From an uncultured Eubacterium sp. (GTDB taxonomy: Bacteria > Bacillota > Clostridia > Lachnospirales > Lachnospiraceae), in NCBI GenBank assembly GCA_947088865.1, contig CAMUHY010000010.1, forward strand, positions 54,039 to 118,038: a stretch of DNA of 64,000 bases, written 5' to 3'. The position numbers were made by a program, and so were the translations under genes. Of the stretch, positions 51,634-59,966 are shown piece by piece. How positions within the stretch are numbered: position 1 is the stretch's first letter; every line of letters starts with the position of its first letter. Below the pieces are notes generated by a model that saw only the letters and a program-made list of their open reading frames with translations, did no database searches and was not told the DNA's origin.

Positions 51634-52626
51634 TTAATCTTCTCTGTGTCCAGACAAAAATTCAATAAACTTACCTGTTCCAATAGCTACACATGTCATT
51701 GGGTCTTCTGCTGTCATTGTATTGATTCCCGTTTTTGACTCAATTAAGTCTTCCAATCCATTTAATAATGCACCGCCGCCAGTAAGGACAATACCCCTGT
51801 CTGCAATATCCGATGCAAGTTCTGGAGGTGTTTTTTCCAAAACGCTGTGTACCGCTTCAACAATCTGTGAAGTTGCCTCTCTCAATGCTTCTTCGGTCTC
51901 TTCTGATGTCACTTCAACCGTTTTAGGCAGACCCGTGACAAGATTACGTCCTCTTACATTCATTACAGCAATCTCTGCTCTCTGATATGCTGAGCCAATA
52001 TTAATTTTAATGTCCTCTGCTGTTCGTTCTCCGATAAGAAGATTATGCTTTTTTCTCATAAATCGAACAAGCGCCTCATCAAAATCATCTCCAGCAATCT
52101 TGATTGACGTACTTACAACAATACCGCCAAGCGATATAACAGCTATATCTGTTGTACCGCCGCCAATATCCACTATCATATTACCGCATGGTCTAGCAAT
52201 ATCAATACCAGCACCTATTGCCGCTGCAATAGGCTCCTCAATAATTGCAACTTCTCTGGCGCCTGCCTGCAATGTTGCATCTTCTACCGCCTTCTTTTCT
52301 ACCTCAGTTACACCAGAAGGCACACAAACGCTGATTCTTGGCTTTTTTAACATTCTCTTGCCAATAGCTTTTTGAATAAAATATTTAAGCATCTTTTCTG
52401 TCACAGTATAATCTGAAATAACACCTTGTCTCAATGGTCTGACAGCCACAATATTGCCTGGTGTTCTGCCAAGCATAAGACGAGCTTCCTCCCCTATCGC
52501 CTTAATTTTATTTGTATCTCTGTCAAATGCAACAACTGAAGGCTCTTTTAACACAACGCCTTTACCTTTTATATAAACTAGAATGCTAGCTGTTCCTAAA
52601 TCAATACCAATGTCCGTAGATAACAT
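51634..52626 (-). CDS. mbl: MreB-family actin homologue (Mbl type)
   Basis: 330 aa. ATP-binding motifs of the actin fold: GIDLGTASILVYI (phosphate 1), MIVDIGGGTTDIAVISLGGIV (phosphate 2) and IVLTGGGALLNGL (adenosine). MreB/Mbl guide wall synthesis along the cell cylinder. Identification as Mbl is from position before flhO/flhP, as in Bacillus; it could equally be called MreB. The start ATG at 52626 has AAAGGGG eight bases upstream; an ATG at 52644 is less likely. Confidence 0.9.
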   Translation of the reverse strand: MLSTDIGIDLGTASILVYIKGKGVVLKEPSVVAFDRDTNKIKAIGEEARLMLGRTPGNIVAVRPLRQGVISDYTVTEKMLKYFIQKAIGKRMLKKPRISVCVPSGVTEVEKKAVEDATLQAGAREVAIIEEPIAAAIGAGIDIARPCGNMIVDIGGGTTDIAVISLGGIVVSTSIKIAGDDFDEALVRFMRKKHNLLIGERTAEDIKINIGSAYQRAEIAVMNVRGRNLVTGLPKTVEVTSEETEEALREATSQIVEAVHSVLEKTPPELASDIADRGIVLTGGGALLNGLEDLIESKTGINTMTAEDPMTCVAIGTGKFIEFLSGHRED

Positions 52627-53104
52627 CACAAAATCCCCTTTCATGTTTGTATCACAAATCTTCTATCTTCTTCTATATTTATCAAATATCCTGCAATAAA
52701 CAATCCGATATTTGACCATCGCAGTATTCGCTAATATGCAAATCAATCAAAAATTGGCTTTTTTATAGCACTTAGCTCATTACTCGCGGAAATAAACTCA
52801 AATAAGTAACTATATCATATATACGAATGCATCGCATTTTGCGACTAGTTATCATTATATACAACCTTCTGGAAATTTAAAAGAGAAAATTTAATTATTT
52901 TTCATTTTTTAACAAAAAAACAAAAATATTTTTAGATTACTTTAAAAATTAAAGCTTATTTCCTATAAATATGTGTAGTCAAGCAATATTTCCAATCCAC
53001 TTTTTTCCTTGATGAGGTTAAAAAAACAACTGTGCAAAATACACAGTTGTCTTTTTATTCATTTAAAAGCTTCTTTATTATATTGTAATATTATAGTTCT
53101 TAAA
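52627..53104 (-). other. Gene-free region between metK and mbl
   Basis: 478 bases. It contains the metK terminator (53021-53050), a minus-strand TATAAT-like element at 52854-52859 that could serve mbl, and a CGCA-TTT-TGCG hairpin at 52833-52843. In Bacillus spoIIID lies before mbl; no such gene is present here. Confidence 0.6.
53021..53050 (-). terminator. metK: Intrinsic terminator of metK
   Basis: Nine-base perfect stem ACAACTGTG / CACAGTTGT, then TTTTTT on the minus strand; the other strand also has a T run, so it may work both ways. Confidence 0.85.
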
Positions 53105-54292
53105 TTAGTTAAGCGCTTTTTTAAGGTCTTCTACCTTATCAAGTTTTTCCCATGGGAGGTCTAAATCAATTCTTCCAAAATGACCATATGCAGCAGTCTG
53201 CTTGTAAATTGGTCTTCTAAGGTCTAACATCTTAATAATTCCTGCTGGTCTTAAATCAAAATTATTTCTGATAATCTCTACAATCTTAGCATCTTCAATC
53301 TTTCCTGTTCCAAATGTCTCAACCATAATTGATGTAGGATGTGCAACACCAATTGCATATGAAAGCTGAATTTCACATCTATCTGCAATACCTGCTGCCA
53401 CAATATTTTTTGCAACATAACGTGCAGCATATGCAGCCGAACGGTCAACCTTTGTACAGTCCTTACCTGAAAATGCTCCGCCGCCGTGTCTTGCAGCGCC
53501 GCCATAAGTATCTACAATAATCTTACGTCCAGTAAGACCACTATCTCCGTTTGGTCCGCCAATAACAAATCTTCCAGTAGGATTGATAAATATTTTTGTA
53601 TTTTCATCAATCATGTTTTCATCTACAATTTCATCAATAACATACTTTTTAATATCAGCATGAATCTGCTCTTGTGTTACTTCAGGCGCATGTTGTGAAG
53701 ATACAACAATCGCATCCAAACGAACAGGCACATTATTGTCATCATATTCAACCGTAACCTGTGTTTTTCCATCTGCTCTCAAATAAGCAAGAGTGCCATC
53801 TTTACGCACCTTTGTCAACTGTTTTGAAAGTTTTTGTGCAAGGGCAGCAGAATATGGCATATACTCTTCTGTCTCATTTGTCGCATAACCAAACATCATT
53901 CCTTGGTCACCAGCACCAATAGAATCAATAAGTGTATCCTCATCTCCATTCTTTAATTCATAAGACTTATCAACACCCATTGCAATATCTGGCGACTGCT
54001 TGTCCAATGCTAACAATACAGCACATGTATTTCCATCAAAACCCTTATCTGAGCTATCATATCCAATCTCACATATAGTATCTCTTACAATCTGTGTAAT
54101 ATCTACATTTGCCTTTGTTGTGATTTCGCCCATTACCACTACAAATCCTGTATTTGTAAGTGTCTCGCAAGCTACTCTTGAATATGGGTCTTGTGCATAC
54201 ATTGCATCAAGCACAGCATCTGAAATCTGGTCACAAATTTTATCAGGATGACCTTCTGTTACTGATTCTGAAGTAAATAATCTCTTTTCCAT
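53105..54292 (-). CDS. metK: S-adenosylmethionine synthetase
   Basis: 395 aa, normal length. Signature stretches: [37 protein letters not shown] and [23 protein letters not shown]. It makes SAM from methionine and ATP in the cytoplasm; the methyltransferase at 12601 will use SAM. A SAM-I riboswitch upstream gives feedback control. GAGG lies six bases before the ATG. Confidence 0.97.
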   Translation of the reverse strand: MEKRLFTSESVTEGHPDKICDQISDAVLDAMYAQDPYSRVACETLTNTGFVVVMGEITTKANVDITQIVRDTICEIGYDSSDKGFDGNTCAVLLALDKQSPDIAMGVDKSYELKNGDEDTLIDSIGAGDQGMMFGYATNETEEYMPYSAALAQKLSKQLTKVRKDGTLAYLRADGKTQVTVEYDDNNVPVRLDAIVVSSQHAPEVTQEQIHADIKKYVIDEIVDENMIDENTKIFINPTGRFVIGGPNGDSGLTGRKIIVDTYGGAARHGGGAFSGKDCTKVDRSAAYAARYVAKNIVAAGIADRCEIQLSYAIGVAHPTSIMVETFGTGKIEDAKIVEIIRNNFDLRPAGIIKMLDLRRPIYKQTAAYGHFGRIDLDLPWEKLDKVEDLKKALN

Positions 54293-54302
54293 TTTTTCCT
54301 CA

Positions 54303-54370
54303 TTTCTGCGTTGCTTTTACACAAAAAACTAAAAATTCTTATGGGGTTGTGACAAGCAGCGCACAGACAC
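54303..54370 (-). other. Stem-loop in the metK leader
   Basis: Between the riboswitch terminator and metK, GCGCTGCTT (near 54355-54363) can pair with AAGCAACGC (near 54309-54317) with one mismatch, placing CGCAGAAA just before the ribosome site. GTGTCTGTGCGCTG (54357-54370) also occurs in the beta-helix gene leader with one mismatch. Confidence 0.4.
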
Positions 54371-54492
54371 AAATCCCACAATTGACAATTACATTGTTTC
54401 TCTGTTTACTATGCAAAGCACAGCTAATCGAAGGATATTCATAATCTGCTTTGCTGCTTGGTCATCATCCATTCTTCATATACTTTACATGT

Positions 54493-54520
54493 AAAAAACG
54501 AGCCCTCATTAAAGGACTCG
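54493..54520 (-). terminator. SAM riboswitch expression-platform terminator
   Basis: Stem CGAGTCC / GGGCTCG with an eight-base loop, then TTTTTT on the minus strand, just after the aptamer. Confidence 0.85.
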
Positions 54521-54538
54521 CAATCATCTGACTGGAAA

Positions 54539-54666
54539 TCCTCTTATTGTTCGAATCACTGCAATTCATACCACAGCACATCTCCGCTCAGGTTGGCACC
54601 TTCCAATAATTATGGGGTTGCCGGGCTTCATCGATCCTATGTATCTCCACCACTCATAATAAGGGA
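54539..54666 (-). ncRNA. SAM-I (S-box) riboswitch aptamer
   Basis: Minus-strand conserved core: GATGAAGCCCGGCAACC, then GGTGCCAACCTGAGCGG. The P1 helix TCC CTTATT pairs with AATAAG A GGA at the two ends. It controls metK: with SAM bound the terminator at 54493-54520 forms and transcription stops. The rest of the 551-base gap before the acetyltransferase gene is AT-rich with nothing recognised. Confidence 0.93.
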
Positions 54667-54843
54667 CGTAATCGTTATATTTAATTCACGTGTATTGTTA
54701 CATACAAATATCATCTTGTCAACTACCAAATTATAATTTTTTAAAATTTTTTATTTTAAGCTATTATTCTAAAACATAGCATAAAAATTAAATTTTATTT
54801 ATAATGACATTGCTAAAATCTATTTTTAATATTGTAACAAAAA

Positions 54844-55473
54844 TTAACTATATTGTTTTTTTCTTGACCTTTCCACATAATGTATATACTTAATTGTATT
54901 AACAAACTTTTTTATAGGGGGCTGTCTATCAAGATGCGCGCCTATCATTTTTTCCATACATACCATATGATACCACCTATTAAACTTATATCCGCAGTTA
55001 TTAAATTGCCCTACTTTATAAAATCCCAAACATTCATGGAATAACTCACTGTCATTTGTAAGATATTCATCAGGCACTTCTGGAACAGCAATACAGACAT
55101 TCATATTAACAATTCCCTGTGATTTTAAACAATCTTCAAGTTCCTCATACAACTGCCTTCCAATTCCCATCCCTCTATAATGATTGTCAACATATATTGA
55201 TGATTCAACAGCCCAATCATAAGCCTTTCTATTTTTAAATGTATCTGCATATGTATAACCTACAATCTGTCCATCAAGTTCGCCTACAAGAAAAGGATAT
55301 TTTTCACTAATTCTTGCTATTCTATCGCCAAATTCCTCGACCGTTGGCACCTCATATTCAAATGAAATTGCCGTGTTTTTTACATAGTATGAATATATAT
55401 CCAACAAATGATATGCATCTGTTTTTTGCGCTAATCTAATATCAATTTGAGGTATTAATGCAATTTCTTCCAT
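54844..55473 (-). CDS. GNAT family N-acetyltransferase
   Basis: 209 aa, similar to phosphinothricin-type acetyltransferases. The acetyl-CoA loop is HYRGMGIGRQLYEEL (R/QxxGxG/A) near residue 97; the fold starts with DIRLAQKTDAYHLLDIYSYYV. Extra basic C-terminal tail (VERSRKKQYS). It would move an acetyl group from acetyl-CoA to a small amine. GGAG site before the ATG. Stands alone; substrate unknown. Confidence 0.85.
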   Translation of the reverse strand: MEEIALIPQIDIRLAQKTDAYHLLDIYSYYVKNTAISFEYEVPTVEEFGDRIARISEKYPFLVGELDGQIVGYTYADTFKNRKAYDWAVESSIYVDNHYRGMGIGRQLYEELEDCLKSQGIVNMNVCIAVPEVPDEYLTNDSELFHECLGFYKVGQFNNCGYKFNRWYHMVCMEKMIGAHLDRQPPIKKFVNTIKYIHYVERSRKKQYS

Positions 55474-55607
55474 ATTAATTATATCTCCTTACTCCATTTA
55501 TAAATTTAAAGAACGATACTCATTATTTTTATTAATAATAACTTGCTCTTTTTATAAATATGTATTTATCAAGTAAATTTTATTAAACTTACAAAAAATA
55601 ATTTTAT

Positions 55608-55701
55608 GCCACAGCTTTACTGCGGCTATTCATAATTTTGTGCTTCTTTTTGCACATAAGCAAGTTTGCTCTGCAAACTTGTATAGCTCGGCTTTGTCGA
55701 G
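55608..55701. other. Array of four small hairpins before the phosphatase gene
   Basis: GCCACAG/CTGCGGC, TGTGC/GCACA, CAAGTTTGC/GCAAACTTG (perfect) and CTCG/CGAG follow one another in 94 bases. They lie in the 385-base gap upstream of the promoter at 55769. The rest of that gap is AT-rich without features. Confidence 0.55.
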
Positions 55702-55768
55702 ATTATTATACCATAATAAGGCTATAATTGTCCTATTTTTTCTTACTTATCATTATGTTTTAATGTTT

Positions 55769-55798
55769 TTGACACTATATAAAATACTATGCTATAAT
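55769..55798 (+). promoter_or_regulatory. Sigma-A promoter of the phosphatase-kinase pair
   Basis: TTGACA, 18 bp, TATAAT: both hexamers perfect. 60 bases before the start at 55859. Confidence 0.85.
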
Positions 55799-55858
55799 AA
55801 CAGACAATTACTGAAAATTTCAGTATATCAAATCAATAATATTTTGGAGGAAATTATT

Positions 55859-56461
55859 ATGTACATTACCTGTTTAGACCTTGAGGGCGTATTAGTACCA
55901 GAAATATGGATTGCATTTGCAGAAGCAAGCAATATCCCTGAATTAAAAAGAACAACACGTGATGAACCCGATTACAACAAGCTTATGAATTGGCGTTTAG
56001 AAATTCTTAAACAACATAATCTTGGACTTAAAGAAATACAAGATACCATCGCTACAATTGACCCTATTCCTGGCGCAAAGGAATTTCTTGATGAACTTCG
56101 TTCTATCACACAGGTAATTATTATAAGCGATACATTTACACAATTTGCAACCCCTTTAATGAAAAAATTAGGATGGCCTACAATCTTTTGCAATTCACTT
56201 GAAGTTGCTCCAGACGGTGAAATTACAGGCTTTAAAATGAGAATAGAAAACTCTAAATACACCACAGTAAAAGCACTTCAATCTATTGGTTATGAAACAA
56301 TTGCCAGCGGTGACAGCTACAACGACCTTGGTATGATTCACGCTAGTAAAGCCGGTTTTCTTTTTAAAAGCACTGATAAAATTAAAGCAGATAACCCAAA
56401 CCTTATGGCATATGAAACATATGATGAACTGTTAGAGGCAATTAAAAAAGCAATGGAGTAA
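55859..56461 (+). CDS. thrH: ThrH-like HAD phosphatase / phosphoserine-homoserine phosphotransferase
   Basis: 200 aa. DLEGVLVPEIWIAFAEASNI is the ThrH signature (Asp nucleophile, Glu two later); the acid motif GDSYNDLGM is typical. ThrH removes phosphate from phosphoserine and can move it to homoserine. The start has GGAGG eight bases upstream and gives the family length; the frame extends upstream to 55640. Eight bases before a pyridoxal-kinase gene, so they share the promoter at 55769. Confidence 0.85.
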   Translation: MYITCLDLEGVLVPEIWIAFAEASNIPELKRTTRDEPDYNKLMNWRLEILKQHNLGLKEIQDTIATIDPIPGAKEFLDELRSITQVIIISDTFTQFATPLMKKLGWPTIFCNSLEVAPDGEITGFKMRIENSKYTTVKALQSIGYETIASGDSYNDLGMIHASKAGFLFKSTDKIKADNPNLMAYETYDELLEAIKKAME

Positions 56462-56469
56462 TCGTTAAA

Positions 56470-57324
56470 ATGCCTAGTAATAAAAATATGATAAAGCCTT
56501 ATAAACGCCTGCTAACCATTCAAGATATTTCTTGTGTTGGGCAATGTTCCCTTACGGTAGCGCTTCCTATTTTATCAGCATGTGGACATGAGACAGCAGT
56601 ATTACCGTCTGCTGTACTGTCTGCTCATACGGCATTTAATCATTTCAGCTTTCGAGATTTGACAGAAGATATGCCAATTATTGAACAATATTGGAATCAA
56701 GAACAGATTAAATTTGATGCATTTTATATAGGATATCTTGGAAATCGCAATCAGATTCAATACGTTAAAAGTATTATGAAATCAACTGCCAATGCAAACT
56801 GTCTTAAAATTATTGACCCTGCAATGGCGGACAATGGAAAATTATATACAGGATTTGACCAATCTTATGTTGAATCCATGAAAAAACTATGTGAAGAAGC
56901 CGACTATTTACTTCCAAATCTTACAGAATTATGTCTGCTGACAGACACCAATTACAGGGAAGAATATGACGAATCTTACATTGACAAAATGTTATCTAAA
57001 CTAAAAATGTTTTGCTCTGGAACAATCATATTGACGGGTGTTAACTTTATACATGGTTATACGGGAGTTATCATTTATGACGGCAAAACAAAATCATACT
57101 ATAAACACAAACAATTACCACAAAATTGTCATGGTACAGGAGATGTTTTTGCCTCTACATTTACTGGGGTCTTATTAAAAAATAACGACGTTTACGATGC
57201 TGTTAAAATTGCTTGTGATTACACTTTAGAATGTATGATTCATACTATTCAGGACAATAGTCATTGGTATGGCACCAAATTTGAAATCACTCTGCCAAAT
57301 TTGATTTCAAGGCTTTCTAAATAA
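56470..57324 (+). CDS. pdxY: Pyridoxal kinase family protein
   Basis: 284 aa, PdxK/PdxY type. N-terminal QDISCVGQCSLTVALPILSACGHE and the ATP/anion-hole motif HGTGDVFASTFTG near the end carry the ribokinase-fold active site, with NLTELCLLT in the middle. It should phosphorylate pyridoxal to PLP. The gene follows thrH with a ribosome site inside the end of that gene. Pairing of a phosphoserine-linked enzyme with PLP supply suggests a serine/threonine metabolic role, by inference. Confidence 0.8.
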   Translation: MPSNKNMIKPYKRLLTIQDISCVGQCSLTVALPILSACGHETAVLPSAVLSAHTAFNHFSFRDLTEDMPIIEQYWNQEQIKFDAFYIGYLGNRNQIQYVKSIMKSTANANCLKIIDPAMADNGKLYTGFDQSYVESMKKLCEEADYLLPNLTELCLLTDTNYREEYDESYIDKMLSKLKMFCSGTIILTGVNFIHGYTGVIIYDGKTKSYYKHKQLPQNCHGTGDVFASTFTGVLLKNNDVYDAVKIACDYTLECMIHTIQDNSHWYGTKFEITLPNLISRLSK

Positions 57325-57392
57325 ACAAAGAAGTCCTTGCTAAATAAAAATATTATAAAATATAAATTCTAATCAATAAAACTAAAACATAG

Positions 57393-57449
57393 ATGAGCTG
57401 CTGCAAGATAAAAAATTCCATATAGAAAATTTTTCTTACAGCAGCTCAT
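57393..57449. terminator. Bidirectional terminator between converging genes
   Basis: Perfect 11-base arms ATGAGCTGCTG / CAGCAGCTCAT plus an inner A/T stem. It closes the pyridoxal-kinase unit on the plus strand and the HD-GYP gene on the minus strand. Confidence 0.75.
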
Positions 57450-57539
57450 TTATATATTAATCATTTATAACTTACCATTATACACTATTTTAAAAAATAA
57501 TATGAATATGTATACATTTATCTAAAAAATCCAAATTTC

Positions 57540-58640
57540 TTATTCTCTTCCTCTGTTAGAATCTGCATAAGAAAGTAATTCTGATGTTTTAAACAAATCC
57601 AATTTTGCCAAATCAAAACAATCCAAAATCTTTGGTGAAAATACGCCACATTCATTATTATGAATCATTCGGACTGCCTCATCTTCCGCATATGGCATCT
57701 TATATACGCGCTTACTAACCAACGCATCATATACATCCACAATAGACACAACCTGCGCCCAAATAGGAATATCCTCCCCTACTAAACCATCTGGATAGCC
57801 ATTGCCATCATATCGCTCGTGATGATGACGGCAAATATCATAACAATAACGGTAAAAATCACTGTCTTCCTGTCTAAAATTTTTCAAAATTTCACAGCCA
57901 TATATCGTGTGTTTTTTCATTTCTTCAAATTCATCGGATGTAAGCTTTCCAGGTTTTAACAAAATACTATCAGGAATGGCAATCTTACCAATATCATGCA
58001 ATATGGATGCATTCACAATCAAATCAATTTGTTCCTTAGTCAAATTATATTCTGGATAATATTCCTTTAAATAATTCAAAAGAATACGAGTAAAATATCG
58101 CACCCTCTTAATATGTTCTCCAGACTCTAAACTTCTAAATTCTACAACCGAACTTAACGCATTTATCAAAAATTCATTATTATTTTGAAGTTTTGCCTGT
58201 ACAGCAACAAGCTCTTTTGTACGCTCTTTAAGTTTTGTCTCTATATTAATTCTATTTTCAAACAATTCCATAATATTAATTGTTCGGCGCATAACAACTC
58301 TTGCATTAAAAGGTTTATATATAACATCAGAAGCGCCATAGACATATGCTTGCTCTTCTGCTTCAGCAGTAGCCTCACCTGTAATCATAATAACAGGAAT
58401 TGTACTCATATATCCCTTATTTTTCATATGCTCCATAACTTCAAGTCCCGTTTTTTCAGGCATTATCAAATCCAAAAATAACATTACAATCTTATCATGG
58501 TGAGCATCTAAAAGTTCGATTGTTTCTTTACCATCTGCAGCTTCAAGGATATTAAACTGCTCTTCAAAAATCAATTTTATAATATCACGATTAACCTCCA
58601 TATCATCTGCTATCAATATCGTTTTTTCTTCAATATCCAT
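57540..58640 (-). CDS. Response regulator with HD-GYP domain
   Basis: 366 aa. Receiver domain at residues ~1-125 with LIADDMEVNRD and the phosphate-accepting Asp in LFLDLIMPEKTG; linker; HD-GYP domain with ILHDIGKIAIPDSILLKPG and HHHERYDGNGYPDGL. Such proteins degrade cyclic di-GMP when active. No sensor kinase is next to it. Start with AAGGATT before the ATG; a TTGCGT, 18 bp, TACAAT promoter is at 58689-58718. Cytoplasmic. Confidence 0.9.
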   Translation of the reverse strand: MDIEEKTILIADDMEVNRDIIKLIFEEQFNILEAADGKETIELLDAHHDKIVMLFLDLIMPEKTGLEVMEHMKNKGYMSTIPVIMITGEATAEAEEQAYVYGASDVIYKPFNARVVMRRTINIMELFENRINIETKLKERTKELVAVQAKLQNNNEFLINALSSVVEFRSLESGEHIKRVRYFTRILLNYLKEYYPEYNLTKEQIDLIVNASILHDIGKIAIPDSILLKPGKLTSDEFEEMKKHTIYGCEILKNFRQEDSDFYRYCYDICRHHHERYDGNGYPDGLVGEDIPIWAQVVSIVDVYDALVSKRVYKMPYAEDEAVRMIHNNECGVFSPKILDCFDLAKLDLFKTSELLSYADSNRGRE

Positions 58641-58688
58641 GAAAATCTAATCCTTCCTTAATTTAATCGAATTTGCATATATATTGTC

Positions 58689-58718
58689 ATTGTAACTTTT
58701 TTATATACTATAACGCAA
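58689..58718 (-). promoter_or_regulatory. Putative sigma-A promoter of the HD-GYP gene
   Basis: Minus strand TTGCGT, 18 bp, TACAAT, 50 bases before the start codon. Confidence 0.5.
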
Positions 58719-58864
58719 GTATTTTTTTGCAAAACATTTTTAACTTAAAAAACAATTTTTTTATATTTATCAACTTCCCTGCAATTCCAAATATTACCTA
58801 AAAAAACTTGAATTTATCTCTTTTATTATTTTTTACATTGTAAATAATTTATATAGGCTTATTT

Positions 58865-58894
58865 TTGTAAAACATATTTTATAACAATTATAAT
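58865..58894 (+). promoter_or_regulatory. Sigma-A promoter of the ribbon-helix-helix gene
   Basis: TTGTAA, 18 bp, TATAAT, 57 bases before the start at 58951. With the site at 58689 this explains the 310-base divergent gap. Confidence 0.65.
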
Positions 58895-58950
58895 AACATA
58901 TGTTGATTTGCTCTTCAAATATATATTTATGAATAGGGAGGTAATTGCTA

Positions 58951-59148
58951 ATGAATGAGGAGAATTTAATTATTAAAAAGAAGCGTCCGAAAGGCGAAGA
59001 CGGCTACAAAACATTTTCAATTAGAATTAAAGAGGAGCTCGTGTTTGAGATTGATGAACTATCATCTAAAACAGGTCGCAGTAGGAATGAACTGATAGGA
59101 ATTTTATTACAATATTCTATTAAACATTGCAAAATTGAAGATGAATAA
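58951..59148 (+). CDS. Small ribbon-helix-helix (CopG/Arc-like) protein
   Basis: 65 aa, basic N-terminus (KKKRPKGED) then KTFSIRIKEELVFEIDELSSKTGRSRNELIGILLQYSI, a ribbon-helix-helix pattern: beta strand, helix, turn, helix. It should bind DNA as a dimer. GGGAGG nine bases before the ATG at 58951 supports this start over TTG at 58945. Alone in its unit; target unknown. No toxin gene beside it. Confidence 0.75.
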   Translation: MNEENLIIKKKRPKGEDGYKTFSIRIKEELVFEIDELSSKTGRSRNELIGILLQYSIKHCKIEDE

Positions 59149-59174
59149 TAAAATTTAATTATCAGCATATTATC

Positions 59175-59270
59175 AAAAGTCCCCTTTCTCAACATTGCAA
59201 TATTATTTATCATATTTACTTATTTATGATAATATAGCAAAAATTTATTATTTAGAGAAAGGGGATTTTT
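59175..59270. repeat. Long double palindrome (terminator- or MITE-like)
   Basis: Outer arms AAGTCCCCTTTCTC / GAGAAAGGGGATTT and inner arms TTGC..TATTATTTATCATA / TATGATAATATAGCAA in 96 bases, between converging genes. It can terminate both transcripts. Confidence 0.6.
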
Positions 59271-59294
59271 AAATTTTATATTGTTTTACTGTAT

Positions 59295-59744
59295 TTATTC
59301 TATACTTTCCAATAATTTTTGACATCCTTCTAGCACTTGTTCATAAGTCGTATCAAAATCTCCAGAATACCATGGGTCTGCTATATCACCAGGACTGTCT
59401 GTAAAATCTCTTAACTTATATACTTTATTATCCGAATCACTGCCTATAATACGCATTATATTACGGATATTCATACTGTCCATTCCTATAAGATAATCAT
59501 ATTTATCATAATCGGATTTTCTCAACTGTACGGCATATTTCCCATCAACCCGAATGCCAACCTCTGCTAACTTCTTTCTTGCAGACGGATACACTGGATT
59601 GCCAATTTCTTCCGTACTTGTAGCTGCTGACGCTATATAAAAATCAGCTTCTCGATTTTGCTTTTTCACTAAATCTTTCATAACAAATTCTGCCATTGGG
59701 CTTCGGCAGATATTGCCGTGACAGATGAATAATATCTTTATCAT
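59295..59744 (-). CDS. Low-molecular-weight protein tyrosine phosphatase
   Basis: 149 aa. Active-site loop ICHGNICRSPMAEF (Cys-X5-Arg) at residues ~7-20 and the general acid in DPWYSGDFDTTYEQV near residue 122. Hydrolyses phosphotyrosine; may act with exopolysaccharide or arsenate-type functions. Its promoter lies toward the mobile element (59842-59870), so the insertion may have changed its control. AAGGA before the ATG. Confidence 0.9.
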   Translation of the reverse strand: MIKILFICHGNICRSPMAEFVMKDLVKKQNREADFYIASAATSTEEIGNPVYPSARKKLAEVGIRVDGKYAVQLRKSDYDKYDYLIGMDSMNIRNIMRIIGSDSDNKVYKLRDFTDSPGDIADPWYSGDFDTTYEQVLEGCQKLLESIE

Positions 59745-59841
59745 ATCCTTAAAACCTTTGAAAATGCTGTATTTTCGGCGTTTTTACAGATTTTCTTGTC
59801 CTTTCCGTTTTCTTGATTTTCCTCATATATTATCATAAATT

Positions 59842-59870
59842 ATTATAGTTTTGTATGAATTTGAGGTAAA
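59842..59870 (-). promoter_or_regulatory. Putative sigma-A promoter of the tyrosine phosphatase gene
   Basis: Minus strand TTTACC, 17 bp, TATAAT. The -35 lies within one copy of the TTGAGGTAAA repeat. Confidence 0.5.
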
Positions 59871-59966
59871 AATTGAGGTAAATTTAAAATTTGTACCTCA
59901 AGGCAAATGCCCATAAAATGGGCGAACGCAGCTATATAACAGATTTCTGTTTTGATTTTACCTCAA
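59861..59966. repeat. Four TTGAGGTA(AA) repeats at the element end
   Basis: Exact ten-base copies TTGAGGTAAA at 59861-59870 and 59873-59882 (plus strand, 12 bases apart) and, reversed, at 59957-59966; an eight-base reversed copy at 59894-59901. The last lies in the 3' end of the integrase gene. The pattern fits arm-type sites of a tyrosine integrase, or an operator. Confidence 0.6.
59909..59923. terminator. Short perfect hairpin after the integrase gene
   Basis: GCCCAT-AAA-ATGGGC, nine bases past the integrase stop. No T run, so terminator function is only possible. Confidence 0.35.

Noticed and set aside
52704-52715. Plus-strand CCGATAT between mbl and metK
   Set aside because: No -35 at 15-16 bases and no plus-strand gene downstream.
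58951-59148. Ribbon-helix-helix protein as an antitoxin
   Set aside because: No toxin-sized gene follows; the next gene is on the other strand and is a tyrosine phosphatase.
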